From Nocardia fusca NBRC 14340 (GTDB lineage Bacteria; Actinomycetota; Actinomycetes; Mycobacteriales; Mycobacteriaceae), in the NCBI RefSeq assembly GCF_001618425.1, contig NZ_BDCU01000019.1, positions 32,410 through 96,409 on the forward strand: a stretch of 64,000 nucleotides of DNA, in the 5' to 3' direction. The translations under genes and the position numbers were made by a program. Below the pieces are notes generated by a model that saw nothing but the letters and a program-made list of their open reading frames with translations, was not told the DNA's origin and made no database searches. Of this stretch, positions 56,077 through 64,000 are shown one piece after another; position 1 is the first letter of the stretch; each line of letters begins with the position of its first letter.

Positions 56077-57834
56077 TCAGTCCGGCCGGTATCCGGGCAC
56101 GCGGTCGGCCCCCATTCCGAGCCGCTCCGGGGCGTGCATCCGGACGAACGCCCGGCCCACCCCCGGCGGTCGCGGGGTCCAGCGGCTGACCAGCACCATG
56201 GTCGCGAAAGCCAGCGGCACCGCCACGGCCGCGGGATATCCGAGCAGCGCCGCGGCCCAGCCGTCCGCCAGCCGGCCGGAGACGCCGCCGAGCACCGAGA
56301 CCAGGGTCGCCGCGCCCGCCACGGTGCCACCGGCCACCAGACCGGCGGCCGCGCCCACCGCGGTGAGGCCGCGCCACCAGATCCCGAGAACCAGCAGCGG
56401 GCACAGGGTCGCGGCCGCGAGCGAGAATGCCAGCCCCACCGTGCGGGTCAGGTCCAGCGAGACCACGCCCAGCGACAGTGTCAGCGGTACCGCGCCGGCG
56501 ACCAGCGCCGCGATCCGGAAGTCCCGGATCCGCCCGCGCAGCACATCCGTACTCAGCACGCCGGCGATACTCACCACCAGCCCCGAGGACGTGGACAGGA
56601 AAGCGGCCATGGCGCCCGCCGCGACCAGCGCCGCCAGCAACTGCCCGGGCAGTCCCGCCAGCGCCGACGAGGGCAGCAGCAGGACCGCGGCGTCGGAAGT
56701 CCCGGTGATCAGCAGTTGCGGCACGTAGAGCCGGGCGAAGACACCCAGCAGCACCGGGAACAGGTAGAAGGTGCCGACCAGCGCGATCACGGCTAGCGCG
56801 GTGGAGCGGGCGGCCCGGCCGTCGCGGTTGGTATAGAAGCGCACGAGGACATGCGGCAATCCCATGGTGCCCAGGAACGTGGCGATCATCAGCGAGTACA
56901 CCTGGTATCGCGGATGCGGTCCGGCGAAACCGCCGCCGGGCAGCAGCCAGTGCGCACCGTCTGCCGGGGCGCCCGCCACCACCGGCACCGCCGCGCCCGG
57001 TTCGAGCACCAGCCGGGTGTCCCGGGCCAAGTCGTGAATACCCGCCGCCAGCAGGACCGGACCGTCCACCGTGCGGTCGTCCAGAACCCCGTGCACCGAG
57101 ACCCACTGCGGTGCGGCCAATTGCACGAGTACCGGGGTCGTCACCTCCACCGTGGTCTGTTCGCTCACCGTCGGCGGGGCGGGCGCGCCGAGTTCGCGAT
57201 CGCCACCGGGCCGGTCGGCGGCGAAGAAATGCACCAGCAGAACGAGCGCGGGCAGCGCCACCGCGGTCAGTTTCAGCCAATATTGAAAGGCCTGGACCAG
57301 GGTTATCGACCGCATCCCCCCGGACACGACATTGGCCACCACGATCACCGCCACCGCGACCGCCCCCACCCAGCCCGGCACCCCCAGCAGAATGCGCAGC
57401 GTCAGCCCGGCGCCCTGGAACTGCGGGATCACGTACACCGCGCACACCAGCACCACCACCACGGCGGCGAGGCGGCGCAACCGCGGCGACCCCCACCGGA
57501 ACTCGGCGAAATCGGGCACGGTGTAGGCCCCGGACCGCCGCAGCGGCGCCGCCACGAAGAGCAGCAGCGACAGATACCCGGCGGTGAAACCCACCGGGTA
57601 CCACAGGGCATCGGCGCCGTATTTGGCGATCAGCCCGGCGACCCCCAGGAACGACGCGGCGGACAGATACTCACCGGAGACGGCGGCGGCGTTCCAGCGC
57701 GGGCCGACACTGCGGGAGGCCACCAGGAAATCCGAGGTCGTACGGGCCCAGCGCACCCCGTACACACCGAGGACGACCGTCGCCAGCGCCGCCGCGAGCA
57801 GCGCCGCCACCGTGAGGCCGGACGCGGTCACCAT
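56077..57834 (-). CDS. Sodium/solute symporter, second copy
   Basis: A 585-residue SSS-family transporter: G-E-Y-L-S-A-A-S-F-L-G near 54, G-G-M-R-S-I-T-L-V-Q near 163 and G-T-M-G-L-P-H-V-L-V-R-F-Y-T near 325, with about 13 helices. Unlike the first symporter it has a loop of roughly 100 residues (about 200-300) between helices, on the outer side by homology, rich in Val, Asp and Pro. Substrate probably another short carboxylate. Follows the small membrane protein gene by 45 nt. Confidence 0.87.
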   Translation of the reverse strand: MVTASGLTVAALLAAALATVVLGVYGVRWARTTSDFLVASRSVGPRWNAAAVSGEYLSAASFLGVAGLIAKYGADALWYPVGFTAGYLSLLLFVAAPLRRSGAYTVPDFAEFRWGSPRLRRLAAVVVVLVCAVYVIPQFQGAGLTLRILLGVPGWVGAVAVAVIVVANVVSGGMRSITLVQAFQYWLKLTAVALPALVLLVHFFAADRPGGDRELGAPAPPTVSEQTTVEVTTPVLVQLAAPQWVSVHGVLDDRTVDGPVLLAAGIHDLARDTRLVLEPGAAVPVVAGAPADGAHWLLPGGGFAGPHPRYQVYSLMIATFLGTMGLPHVLVRFYTNRDGRAARSTALAVIALVGTFYLFPVLLGVFARLYVPQLLITGTSDAAVLLLPSSALAGLPGQLLAALVAAGAMAAFLSTSSGLVVSIAGVLSTDVLRGRIRDFRIAALVAGAVPLTLSLGVVSLDLTRTVGLAFSLAAATLCPLLVLGIWWRGLTAVGAAAGLVAGGTVAGAATLVSVLGGVSGRLADGWAAALLGYPAAVAVPLAFATMVLVSRWTPRPPGVGRAFVRMHAPERLGMGADRVPGYRPD

Positions 57835-57879
57835 CCCGGTCCGCCCATCGGCCGGGTCCGGGCCTCCGGCGCGGGCCGC

Positions 57880-58248
57880 TCAATCACCGGTGAGCTCGAG
57901 GAAATCGTTCTCGTTGCGCTCGGCCAGCCGCAGGTACACCCGCCCGGTGAGCCACAGCAGCGGGTAGGCGGCTCCGCCCAGCACCAGCCACGGCAGCCGG
58001 ATACCCAGCACCACGGTTTCGGCGATCACGGTCACGCCGAACAGCAGCGGGAGTGCGGCGAGGAGCAGGGCGATCACCAGACCACAGCTCAGGGCCAGCC
58101 CCAGTTGCGCCCGGATGAGCCCACCGATCAGCGCCTCCCCGATCTCGGTCTGTTCGGCGACCTCCACCCGGGTCCGGACGCGCCGCGCGCCCCGGCGTTC
58201 GGCGAGCACCACCCGCCGGCGGGGCCCCCGCGGGGCGGGGCCGATCAT
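57880..58248 (-). CDS. Small membrane protein between regulator and symporter
   Basis: A 122-residue protein starting at ATG 58248, which overlaps the stop of the LytTR regulator (ATGA). The N-terminus is very arginine-rich; two hydrophobic helices follow at about 48-71 and 74-95. Its place upstream of a symporter is like that of DUF485 proteins, with the same two-helix layout, so it may be the accessory subunit of the second symporter. I see no DUF485 signature. Confidence 0.65.
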   Translation of the reverse strand: MIGPAPRGPRRRVVLAERRGARRVRTRVEVAEQTEIGEALIGGLIRAQLGLALSCGLVIALLLAALPLLFGVTVIAETVVLGIRLPWLVLGGAAYPLLWLTGRVYLRLAERNENDFLELTGD

Positions 58249-59003
58249 CGCCGGTCCGGCGACGGATGCGGTCCGTGCACCAGCCGCTGTTTGAGTTCGC
58301 GCACCTGGCGACGGCTCACCGGAAGCTCCACCCGCTGCGCCCCGCGCAGACACACCAGCGTGCCCGAGCCCACCGTCCGCAGCCCGGTCACCCGCCCGAG
58401 CGCCACCAGATACGAGCGGTGCACCCGCAGGAAATCCTCGCGCCAGCGGTCCTGCAACGCCGAAAGCGGGATGCGCACGAGATGGGAACCGGTATCGGTG
58501 TGCAGCCGGGCGTAGTCGCCCTCGGCCTCCACCCAGTTCACCTGGGACCGGTGCACCAGCGTGGTGACCCCGCCCAGCTCGACCGGAATGACTTCGTGGC
58601 CCCCGGCCGCACCCGGTCCCGGCTCCGGCTCCGGCTCGGTGCGGGTCCGGCGGTCGGCAATCCGCCGCACCGCGGCCCCCAGCCGCTGCCGACGCACCGG
58701 TTTGAGCAGGTAGTCCACCGCGCCCAGATCGAACGCGGCCACCGCGTGGTCCTCGTGCGCGGTGACGAAGACGATCGCCGGTGGGTGCACGAATTCGGCG
58801 AGCACCCCGGCCAGTTCCATACCGTCCAGGCCCGGCATGTTGATATCCAGGAAGACCGCGTCGACCGCGTGCGCCCGCAGAATCCGCAGCGCGCCGGTCG
58901 CGTCGGCGGCGCCGTGCAGTTCGGTCACCGCGGGTTCGGCACGCAACAGATAGAGCAGCTCATCCAGCGCCGGCTGCTCGTCATCCACGGCCAGCACCCG
59001 CAT
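58245..59003 (-). CDS. LytTR-type response regulator
   Basis: A 252-residue regulator: receiver domain with V-D-D-E at 6-9, phospho-acceptor Asp53 in V-F-L-D-I-N-M-P-G and Lys in Y-L-L-K-P-V, then a LytTR DNA-binding domain (about 140-245: V-N-W-V-E-A-E-G-D-Y-A-R-L-H, F-L-R-V-H-R-S-Y-L-V). It is the natural partner of the LytS-type kinase at 52654-53823. It is the first gene of an operon with the small membrane protein and the second symporter. In enterobacteria LytS/LytTR pairs such as BtsSR sense pyruvate and control a transporter; a similar role is likely. Confidence 0.92.
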   Translation of the reverse strand: MRVLAVDDEQPALDELLYLLRAEPAVTELHGAADATGALRILRAHAVDAVFLDINMPGLDGMELAGVLAEFVHPPAIVFVTAHEDHAVAAFDLGAVDYLLKPVRRQRLGAAVRRIADRRTRTEPEPEPGPGAAGGHEVIPVELGGVTTLVHRSQVNWVEAEGDYARLHTDTGSHLVRIPLSALQDRWREDFLRVHRSYLVALGRVTGLRTVGSGTLVCLRGAQRVELPVSRRQVRELKQRLVHGPHPSPDRR

Positions 59004-59087
59004 CCGCCAGACCCTTCCTGCTCCTTCGACTCGCCCATCGTAGTCATCGGCGTTCGGCCGCGGGTCGGGTACGGGGGTCGGAGTCGG

Positions 59088-59549
59088 TCAGGATCCGAGC
59101 TGGTCCATCCGCCGTTGCATCTCCTCGGGCTCGATATCCTCCACATGGGTGGCGACGGTCCACTGATGCCCCCACGGGTCCACGAACGAACCGGTCCGGT
59201 CACCGTAGAACTGGGTCTGCGGGGCGCTGATCTCGGTGGCGCCGGCGGCGAGCGCGGCGGCGTGGGCCGCATCCATATCCGGGACGTAGACATAGAGGTT
59301 GACCGGGGTGCCACCGATCGAATGCGGATCGCGGAACGCCATATCCGGAGCCGGGTCGCCGAGCATCAGCACCGAATTGCCGATCAGCAGCTCACAGTGC
59401 ATGACGGTGTCGTCGGGACCCGGGATCCGCATCCGTTCGGTGGCCCCCAGCACCCGTTTGTAGAACTCCACCGCGTCCGCGGCTCCGGCGATCGCCAGAC
59501 CGGGGGAAATCGTGGGATAGCCTTCGGGAACAGGGGGGACATCGGACAT
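59088..59549 (-). CDS. VOC-superfamily protein (PhnB-like)
   Basis: A 153-residue glyoxalase/bleomycin-resistance/dioxygenase fold protein of the PhnB-like subgroup: P-E-G-Y-P-T-I-S-P-G-L-A-I near the start, A-V-E-F-Y-K-R-V-L-G-A, then the second half with Y-V-Y-V-P-D-M-D, Q-F-Y-G-D-R-T-G-S-F-V-D-P-W-G-H-Q-W. Metal-binding His/Glu positions are partly present. No substrate can be inferred. The ATG at 59549 has GGAGG 7 nt upstream; the GTG just before it is too close. Confidence 0.82.
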   Translation of the reverse strand: MSDVPPVPEGYPTISPGLAIAGAADAVEFYKRVLGATERMRIPGPDDTVMHCELLIGNSVLMLGDPAPDMAFRDPHSIGGTPVNLYVYVPDMDAAHAAALAAGATEISAPQTQFYGDRTGSFVDPWGHQWTVATHVEDIEPEEMQRRMDQLGS

Positions 59550-59641
59550 CACGGGACCTCCGGTCTCGGAGAGTTGTGTCGGACACCTGTGAGCCTATGC
59601 CCGGTTCCCGCCGATGGCCGTGGACGAACACGGCCGCCGGA

Positions 59642-60586
59642 TCAGCCGCCCCAGCTGACCTTCGTCTCGATGAGCTGGCGCAGCACCGTCGAGGTGCGCG
59701 GGTCGCGGTAGAACTGGTGGCCGCCGATCGAGATCGAGCCGGCCACCGGCAGCGGCAGGCCGAGATCCACGGTGATATCTCCGCTGCCCTGCATCGCGTA
59801 GTCCTCGATATCGAGCATGCCGGCCTCGTTGGGCAGATCCCAGATACTCGATTTCGGCGTCTGGGTGACGTCGAGCCGGATGGACAACCGCCCACCGTCG
59901 CGGGCGACCAGGGTGGCCGTGGTGACCTGGTCGAGGTCGACGCCGCCGCCCACGGTCTGCTGCACCCGCCATACCGCGCCCACCCCGACCGGTTCGTCGG
60001 GGAAGGTGATGGATCGGTAGACCGCCTGGTAGAAAGCCTGTTCCAGGGCGGCTCGCGCCGAATTCGAGGTGTCGGGAGCAGGCGCCAGACGCAGCGCGGT
60101 GATTCCGCCGAGTTCGCTCATCTCGAACCCGGCGTGCGTCCCGTCGGCGGCGGTCAGCGCCTCCGACAGCGCCGGATCGGAAGTCGTTACCGAACCGAGG
60201 GCGAGCTCCACCCCGTCGGCATCGGTGGTGGCGGTCATCGGGATGGTCAGCGCCGGACTGGAGAAATCGCGGACCTGCTGGGAATCGATCTGCTGCTGGA
60301 TACGGTGATCGGTGCGCAACGTCACCGCCTGGATCGTGCCGTCGTAGTAGGACGGCCGCAACATCGAACGGGGCTCCTCCCCGTGGTCCACCGTGGTGAC
60401 CGCGGCCGCCGCGATCGGCACGGTGACCTCGCCTATTCCGAGCGGTTCGGTGCCGTCGGCCTCCGCTCCGGAGTCGCCGCCGTCGCCGCAGCCGGAACCG
60501 AAAGCGGTGAGACCCACCGCGAGAACCACCATCAGCACTCTGGACCTTGCCAGGCGGGGCGTGGGAAACGAACACAACACCGTCAC
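59642..60586 (-). CDS. Putative lipoprotein, unknown family
   Basis: A 314-residue exported protein. From GTG 60586 a basic N-terminus and a hydrophobic stretch lead to F-G-S-G-C (Cys33), a lipobox that lacks the usual leucine at -3. The mature part is all-beta in appearance with repeated Thr/Val/Asp strands. The start is supported by the -10 box TAGGCT (60599-60594 on the minus strand) that ends 7 nt before it, i.e. leaderless; the ATG at 60532 would leave no positive residue before the signal helix. No family recognised. Confidence 0.65.
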   Translation of the reverse strand: MTVLCSFPTPRLARSRVLMVVLAVGLTAFGSGCGDGGDSGAEADGTEPLGIGEVTVPIAAAAVTTVDHGEEPRSMLRPSYYDGTIQAVTLRTDHRIQQQIDSQQVRDFSSPALTIPMTATTDADGVELALGSVTTSDPALSEALTAADGTHAGFEMSELGGITALRLAPAPDTSNSARAALEQAFYQAVYRSITFPDEPVGVGAVWRVQQTVGGGVDLDQVTTATLVARDGGRLSIRLDVTQTPKSSIWDLPNEAGMLDIEDYAMQGSGDITVDLGLPLPVAGSISIGGHQFYRDPRTSTVLRQLIETKVSWGG

Positions 60587-60747
60587 GCCGGACAGCCTAC
60601 GAGGCGTACCTGAGCGTGGGCTGGGACATCGCGCCGACTTCCGGAAACACCGCCCGGCACCGGCGCCCGCGCCGCGACACACCGGGGCGGCGGCCCGTCA
60701 CCGGTGCGCGCGGGTGCCCACGGTACTGGGCCGTCTCTCCTCGAGAG

Positions 60748-61494
60748 ATGATGGTCGGCGTGAGTGAGGACCGGCCTACGCCAGAGCAGGACCCCGACGA
60801 CCGCCCCGGCGGGACCGGCGCGCCACCGCGGCAGCGGCTGCGGCTACTGCTGGCGGTCGCCGCGACGCTGTTCGCGCTCGACCTGGTCACCAAGGTCATC
60901 GTGGTCGCGCGGATACGTCCCGGCGAACCGGTGTCGATCATCGGTGACTTCGTGGAACTGGCGCTGGTGCGCAATCCGGGCGCCGCGTTCTCCATGGCCA
61001 CCGGCATGACCTGGTTGCTGACCCTGATCGCGACCGCGGTGGTGATCGGGGTGCTGCGCATCGGCCGCACCCTGCGCTCGACGCTGTGGGCGATCGGGCT
61101 CGGTGGGGTCCTCGGCGGCGCCCTCGGCAACCTGATGGACCGGCTGTTTCGCGCGCCGGGTCCGCTGCAGGGTCATGTGGTGGATTTCGTCTCGATCGGC
61201 TGGTGGCCGGTGTTCAATGTGGCCGATTCCTCGATCGTGTGCGGGGCGATCCTGTTGGTGACGCTCACCGTCTTCGGTTTCGAACCCGACGGCACCCGCT
61301 ACAAGGAGAAGGAAAAGGCCGCCTCCGCCGCGGATTCCGCCCCGTCCCCGTCCGACGAGCCCGGCCCCGGCCGGGACCGCTCCGCCGGTGACGCCACCCC
61401 CGAGGGCTCCGCGGGCGGTGCCGGCCCGGAGTCCACCACCGGCGCCGGGCCCGGAATGTCCGCCACCGCCGACGGCAAGGAGACCGCCGCATGA
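60748..61494 (+). CDS. lspA: Prolipoprotein signal peptidase
   Basis: Aspartic membrane peptidase that cleaves prolipoproteins at the lipobox. Of 248 residues, four hydrophobic helices at about 31-52, 86-105, 112-130 and 153-173 and the two catalytic aspartates in V-V-D-F (Asp146) and F-N-V-A-D (Asp160) are present. The C-terminal 65-70 residues are a disordered Ala/Gly/Ser/Pro/Asp tail not found in short relatives. ATG 60748 is followed by alternative starts at 60751 and GTG 60760. It overlaps the pseudouridine synthase gene (ATGA), the same pair as in mycobacteria. Confidence 0.93.
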   Translation: MMVGVSEDRPTPEQDPDDRPGGTGAPPRQRLRLLLAVAATLFALDLVTKVIVVARIRPGEPVSIIGDFVELALVRNPGAAFSMATGMTWLLTLIATAVVIGVLRIGRTLRSTLWAIGLGGVLGGALGNLMDRLFRAPGPLQGHVVDFVSIGWWPVFNVADSSIVCGAILLVTLTVFGFEPDGTRYKEKEKAASAADSAPSPSDEPGPGRDRSAGDATPEGSAGGAGPESTTGAGPGMSATADGKETAA

Positions 61495-62417
61495 GAGAGA
61501 CCAGGACGATGCCCGTCCCCGACGGACTCGACGGGATGCGGGTGGACGCCGGCCTCGCGCGGCTGCTCGGACTCTCCCGGACCGCGGTCGCGGCCCTGGC
61601 GGAAGACGGGTCGGTGCAGCTCGACGGAGTGGCCGCGGGCAAATCCGACCGGCTCACCGCGGGCGCCTGGCTCGAAGTGGTGTTCCCCGAACCACGCCGG
61701 GAACTGAGTATCGAAGCCGAACCGGTGGAGGGTATGAAGATCCTCTACGCCGACGACGATATCGTCGCTGTCGACAAACCGGTCGGCGTCGCCGCACACA
61801 CCGGAGTCGGATGGAGCGGGCCCACCGTGGTCGGTGGACTGGCTGCGGCCGGCTACCGGATCTCGACCTCCGGCGCGCACGAACGGCAGGGCATCGTGCA
61901 CCGCCTCGATGTCGGCACCTCCGGGGTGATGGTGGTGGCCCAGTCCGAACACGCCTACACCGTACTCAAACGCGCGTTCAAACAGCGCACCGTGGACAAG
62001 CGCTACCACGCCCTGGTCCAGGGCCATCCCGACCCCAGCAGCGGCACCATCGACGCCCCCATCGGCCGCGCCCGCGGTAACGACTGGAAATTCGCGGTCA
62101 CCTCCGACGGCAGGCCCAGTGTCACTCACTACGACACCGTGGAAGCGTTCCAGGCAGCGAGCCTGCTCGATATCCATCTGGAGACCGGCCGCACCCATCA
62201 GATCCGGGTGCACTTCTCCGCGATCCGGCACCCCTGCTGCGGTGATCTCACCTACGGCGCCGATCCCCGGCTCGCCGAACGGCTCGGGTTGCAGCGCCAA
62301 TGGCTGCACGCCCGATCGCTGGGCTTCCAGCACCCCGCCGACGGCCGCTACCTGGAGATCACCAGTGAATACCCCGACGACCTCACCCACGCGCTGCGCG
62401 TATTACGCGACGCCTGA
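61491..62417 (+). CDS. RluD-type 23S rRNA pseudouridine synthase
   Basis: A 308-residue RluA/RluD-family enzyme. Residues 13-70 form an S4-like RNA-binding domain; the catalytic aspartate is Asp140 in H-R-L-D-V-G-T-S-G, followed by K-R-Y-H-A-L-V and G-R-T-H-Q-I-R-V-H. It isomerises specific uridines in large-subunit rRNA, probably the helix 69 positions. Translation is coupled to lspA through the 4-nt overlap. Confidence 0.95.
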   Translation: MRETRTMPVPDGLDGMRVDAGLARLLGLSRTAVAALAEDGSVQLDGVAAGKSDRLTAGAWLEVVFPEPRRELSIEAEPVEGMKILYADDDIVAVDKPVGVAAHTGVGWSGPTVVGGLAAAGYRISTSGAHERQGIVHRLDVGTSGVMVVAQSEHAYTVLKRAFKQRTVDKRYHALVQGHPDPSSGTIDAPIGRARGNDWKFAVTSDGRPSVTHYDTVEAFQAASLLDIHLETGRTHQIRVHFSAIRHPCCGDLTYGADPRLAERLGLQRQWLHARSLGFQHPADGRYLEITSEYPDDLTHALRVLRDA

Positions 62418-62423
62418 CCGCCG

Positions 62424-63122
62424 ATGACCGAGGTATCCGCAGCCCTGCCACACCGGCCCCGCAATATCCGCCGGGGGCTCGGCTACGGCGCGGCCGCGGC
62501 CGCCTGCGGTGTCTTCGTCCTCGCGCTCGGCTATTTGATCCCCCCGGCCGAGGAGATCGTCTCCACCGACCGCCTCGGGCCCGACCAGGGCGAATCCATC
62601 GCCGGATACCTCGACCGGGCGCGGGAATCGCTCACCGGGGCCGATGGGGCGGATCGGTGGGCGCTGGTGTCGTTCACCGAGTACCGGCCCGCCACGGAGT
62701 TACGCGACCAGGTCGGGGAGCTGCGCGTCGGACAGGCGCTGTACCGCGTGCCGCTCCCACGGGTCGCGACTCCCCTGGTCGCGGTCCAGACCCCCGCCGG
62801 TGACGCCGCACTGCGGCGCTCCGGCGCGGACGCCGCCTGGCAACTGGCCGATCAACGCCGCTATGTCGGCGACGACCGCACCGCCCGCACCCTGGACGTG
62901 GTCGTCGCGCGCCTGCGCGCGGACTGCGCCTGCTCTCCCGGTGTCGTCGTCCGGGCCCCGCTACCCCGGCTCCGCGATCTCGCCGAGCAGCCCGGGATCC
63001 GCGCGGTGCACGCATTACCGGCCGACGCCGTCGCCGGACGGTTCGCCGTCGAACCCCTGCTCCCGGACAGCCCCGACCCCGTGGGCCCGCCGCCGGACGA
63101 CGGGCCCGTCCCACCGGCCTGA
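62424..63122 (+). CDS. Membrane-anchored hypothetical protein
   Basis: A 232-residue protein with a basic N-terminus and one hydrophobic helix at about 19-41, then an extracellular domain rich in Arg/Ala with two neighbouring cysteines (C-A-C near 167) and a proline-rich end. It follows the pseudouridine synthase by 6 nt and is in the same operon. Similar single-helix proteins lie behind lspA/rluD genes in Nocardia-like genomes, but I know of no function. Its stop and that of phzF meet at TGATCA. Confidence 0.65.
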   Translation: MTEVSAALPHRPRNIRRGLGYGAAAAACGVFVLALGYLIPPAEEIVSTDRLGPDQGESIAGYLDRARESLTGADGADRWALVSFTEYRPATELRDQVGELRVGQALYRVPLPRVATPLVAVQTPAGDAALRRSGADAAWQLADQRRYVGDDRTARTLDVVVARLRADCACSPGVVVRAPLPRLRDLAEQPGIRAVHALPADAVAGRFAVEPLLPDSPDPVGPPPDDGPVPPA

Positions 63123-63941
63123 TCAGAAGTCCAGCGTCACCACACCGTCCAGATAGCGGTGGCAGCGACCGGTCAGCAACACCCGGTCCTCGACCAGCTC
63201 GACGCCGAGCGAGCCACCCCGCCGGGACAGCTGACGCGCGGTCAACCTGCTGCGCCCGAGCTCGGCACTCCACAGCGGCGCCAGCTGGGCATGCGCCGAA
63301 CCGGTCACCGGATCCTCCGGCACCCCCACCCCCGGCGCGAAGAACCGCGAGACGAAATCCACCTCGTCACCCCGGGCGGTGACCACCACACCCCGCTGCA
63401 CCTTCGGGAAGGCGCTCAGGGCCGGTGCCAGCTCCCGGACCTGCCGCTCACTGTCCACCACCACGACCACATCCGCGCCCGAGTACACCCGCACCGGCTC
63501 CACCCCCAGCGCCGCCACCAATGCCGCATCCGGTTCGGCCGGAACGGAGGCCACCGCGGGCAGATCCAGCACGTACTCGTCGTCATCGGTGCGATCCACC
63601 CGCAACCAGCCACTATGGGTGAAGAAACTGACCCGGTCCTCGCCCGGCTGGATATCGCAGAGAATATGCGCCGCCGCCGCCACCGTGGCGTGCCCGCACA
63701 TCACCACCTCGGTCATCGGCGTGAACCAGCGCAGATGGTAGGCGGGCCAGCTCCCCGGCGGCACCCCGGCCTCCGGGGGTAACCGGGAGGTATAGAAGGC
63801 CGTCTCGGCGAGATTGTTCTCCTCGGCCACCTGTTGCAGCACGGTATCGGGCAACCATGTGGGCAACGGCATCACCGCTGCCGGGTTCCCGGAGAACGGT
63901 GCGTCGGCGAACGCGTCGATCTGGTGCAGCAGAACCTCCAT
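63123..63941 (-). CDS. PhzF-family phenazine-biosynthesis-like isomerase
   Basis: A 272-residue protein of the diaminopimelate-epimerase fold. The signatures are I-D-A-F-A-D-A-P-F-S-G-N-P-A-A-V, the catalytic Glu46 in L-A-E-T-A-F, F-T-P-M-T-E-V-V-M-C-G-H-A-T and D-P-V-T-G-S-A-H. PhzF itself isomerises dihydrohydroxyanthranilate; most homologues have unknown substrates, and no phenazine gene is here. The -10 TAGACT (63953-63948 on the minus strand) lies 6 nt before the ATG, so the mRNA is leaderless. Confidence 0.9.
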   Translation of the reverse strand: MEVLLHQIDAFADAPFSGNPAAVMPLPTWLPDTVLQQVAEENNLAETAFYTSRLPPEAGVPPGSWPAYHLRWFTPMTEVVMCGHATVAAAAHILCDIQPGEDRVSFFTHSGWLRVDRTDDDEYVLDLPAVASVPAEPDAALVAALGVEPVRVYSGADVVVVVDSERQVRELAPALSAFPKVQRGVVVTARGDEVDFVSRFFAPGVGVPEDPVTGSAHAQLAPLWSAELGRSRLTARQLSRRGGSLGVELVEDRVLLTGRCHRYLDGVVTLDF

Positions 63942-64000
63942 GCCACGAGTCTATTGGCGCCGCCTTCGGCGGCGCGGGGTCGAGGCCCCCTCGGTCCCGT

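Noticed and set aside
63959..63985. GCCGCCTTCGGCGGC hairpin at the right edge
   Set aside because: Short GC hairpin upstream of phzF at the window end; without the following gene its role cannot be judged.

Overview
The window is high-GC actinobacterial chromosome, most likely Nocardia or a close mycolate-forming relative. The codon third positions are almost all G/C, the gene content follows a Mycobacterium tuberculosis-like backbone (hisDCBH, nadABC with a Nudix-type regulator, bioB-bsaP-DUF2567, bioF/bioD, bioA, treY, ilvA, dnaE1, lspA with an RluD-type synthase), deazaflavin (F420)-type nitroreductases are present, and many genes have TANNNT -10 boxes only 6-8 nt before the start codon (leaderless mRNAs). 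No rRNA, tRNA, CRISPR array or prophage was seen.

Layout. 1-0.9 kb: end of a mycothiol-dependent-type enzyme and a small unknown protein. 1-4.9 kb: histidine operon hisD-hisC-hisB-hisH, with a tandemly duplicated 68-bp unit carrying two translationally coupled mini-ORFs between hisB and hisH; hisA/hisF do not follow. 4.9-12.2 kb: accessory stretch with a secreted hydrolase, a winged-helix protein, a giant LuxR-type (LAL) regulator and a decayed cluster of type III polyketide synthase, amidohydrolase and MFS exporter remnants, each with pieces missing. 12.2-18.4 kb: MarR regulator, arylamine N-acetyltransferase, then nadA-nadB-nadC, divergent from an NrtR-type regulator across one 8-7-8 palindrome. 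18.4-25.1 kb: a DUF1353 membrane protein preceded by an 8-bp minisatellite, DUF2567-bsaP-bioB, the BioQ repressor, bioF, a TnpB insertion element sitting in the first codons of bioD, and bioD. 25.3-29.4 kb: MacS/MacR-like two-component system and a large DUF2339 membrane protein with a MacR-like box. 29.5-30.8 kb: bioA.

31-47.8 kb: regulators with small target genes (MarR/cupin, ArsR-GNAT fusion, PucR), treY, an amidase, ilvA, a beta-lactamase-fold hydrolase, a phosphotriesterase-family hydrolase, an amino-acid ABC transporter whose binding protein and permease are fused, two deazaflavin-type proteins and a DUF4236 micro-protein. 48-51.5 kb: dnaE1. 52.6-59 kb: a LytS-type kinase and a LytTR response regulator bracket two sodium/solute symporters and a DUF485 protein (acetate/pyruvate-type uptake), with a CRP/GlxR-like site. 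59-64 kb: VOC protein, lipoprotein, lspA, an RluD-type pseudouridine synthase, a membrane-anchored protein and a PhzF-family protein.

The biotin genes form a visible regulon: four TTGAAC-N3-GTTCAA-type boxes lie between bioB and bioQ (two), before bioF (one) and before bioA (one). The most unusual points are the duplicated coupled mini-ORFs inside the his operon, the TnpB element that supplies the only canonical start codon left for bioD, the serially deleted PKS/amidohydrolase/MFS remnant, and a 106-bp nested inverted repeat before the LytS kinase.
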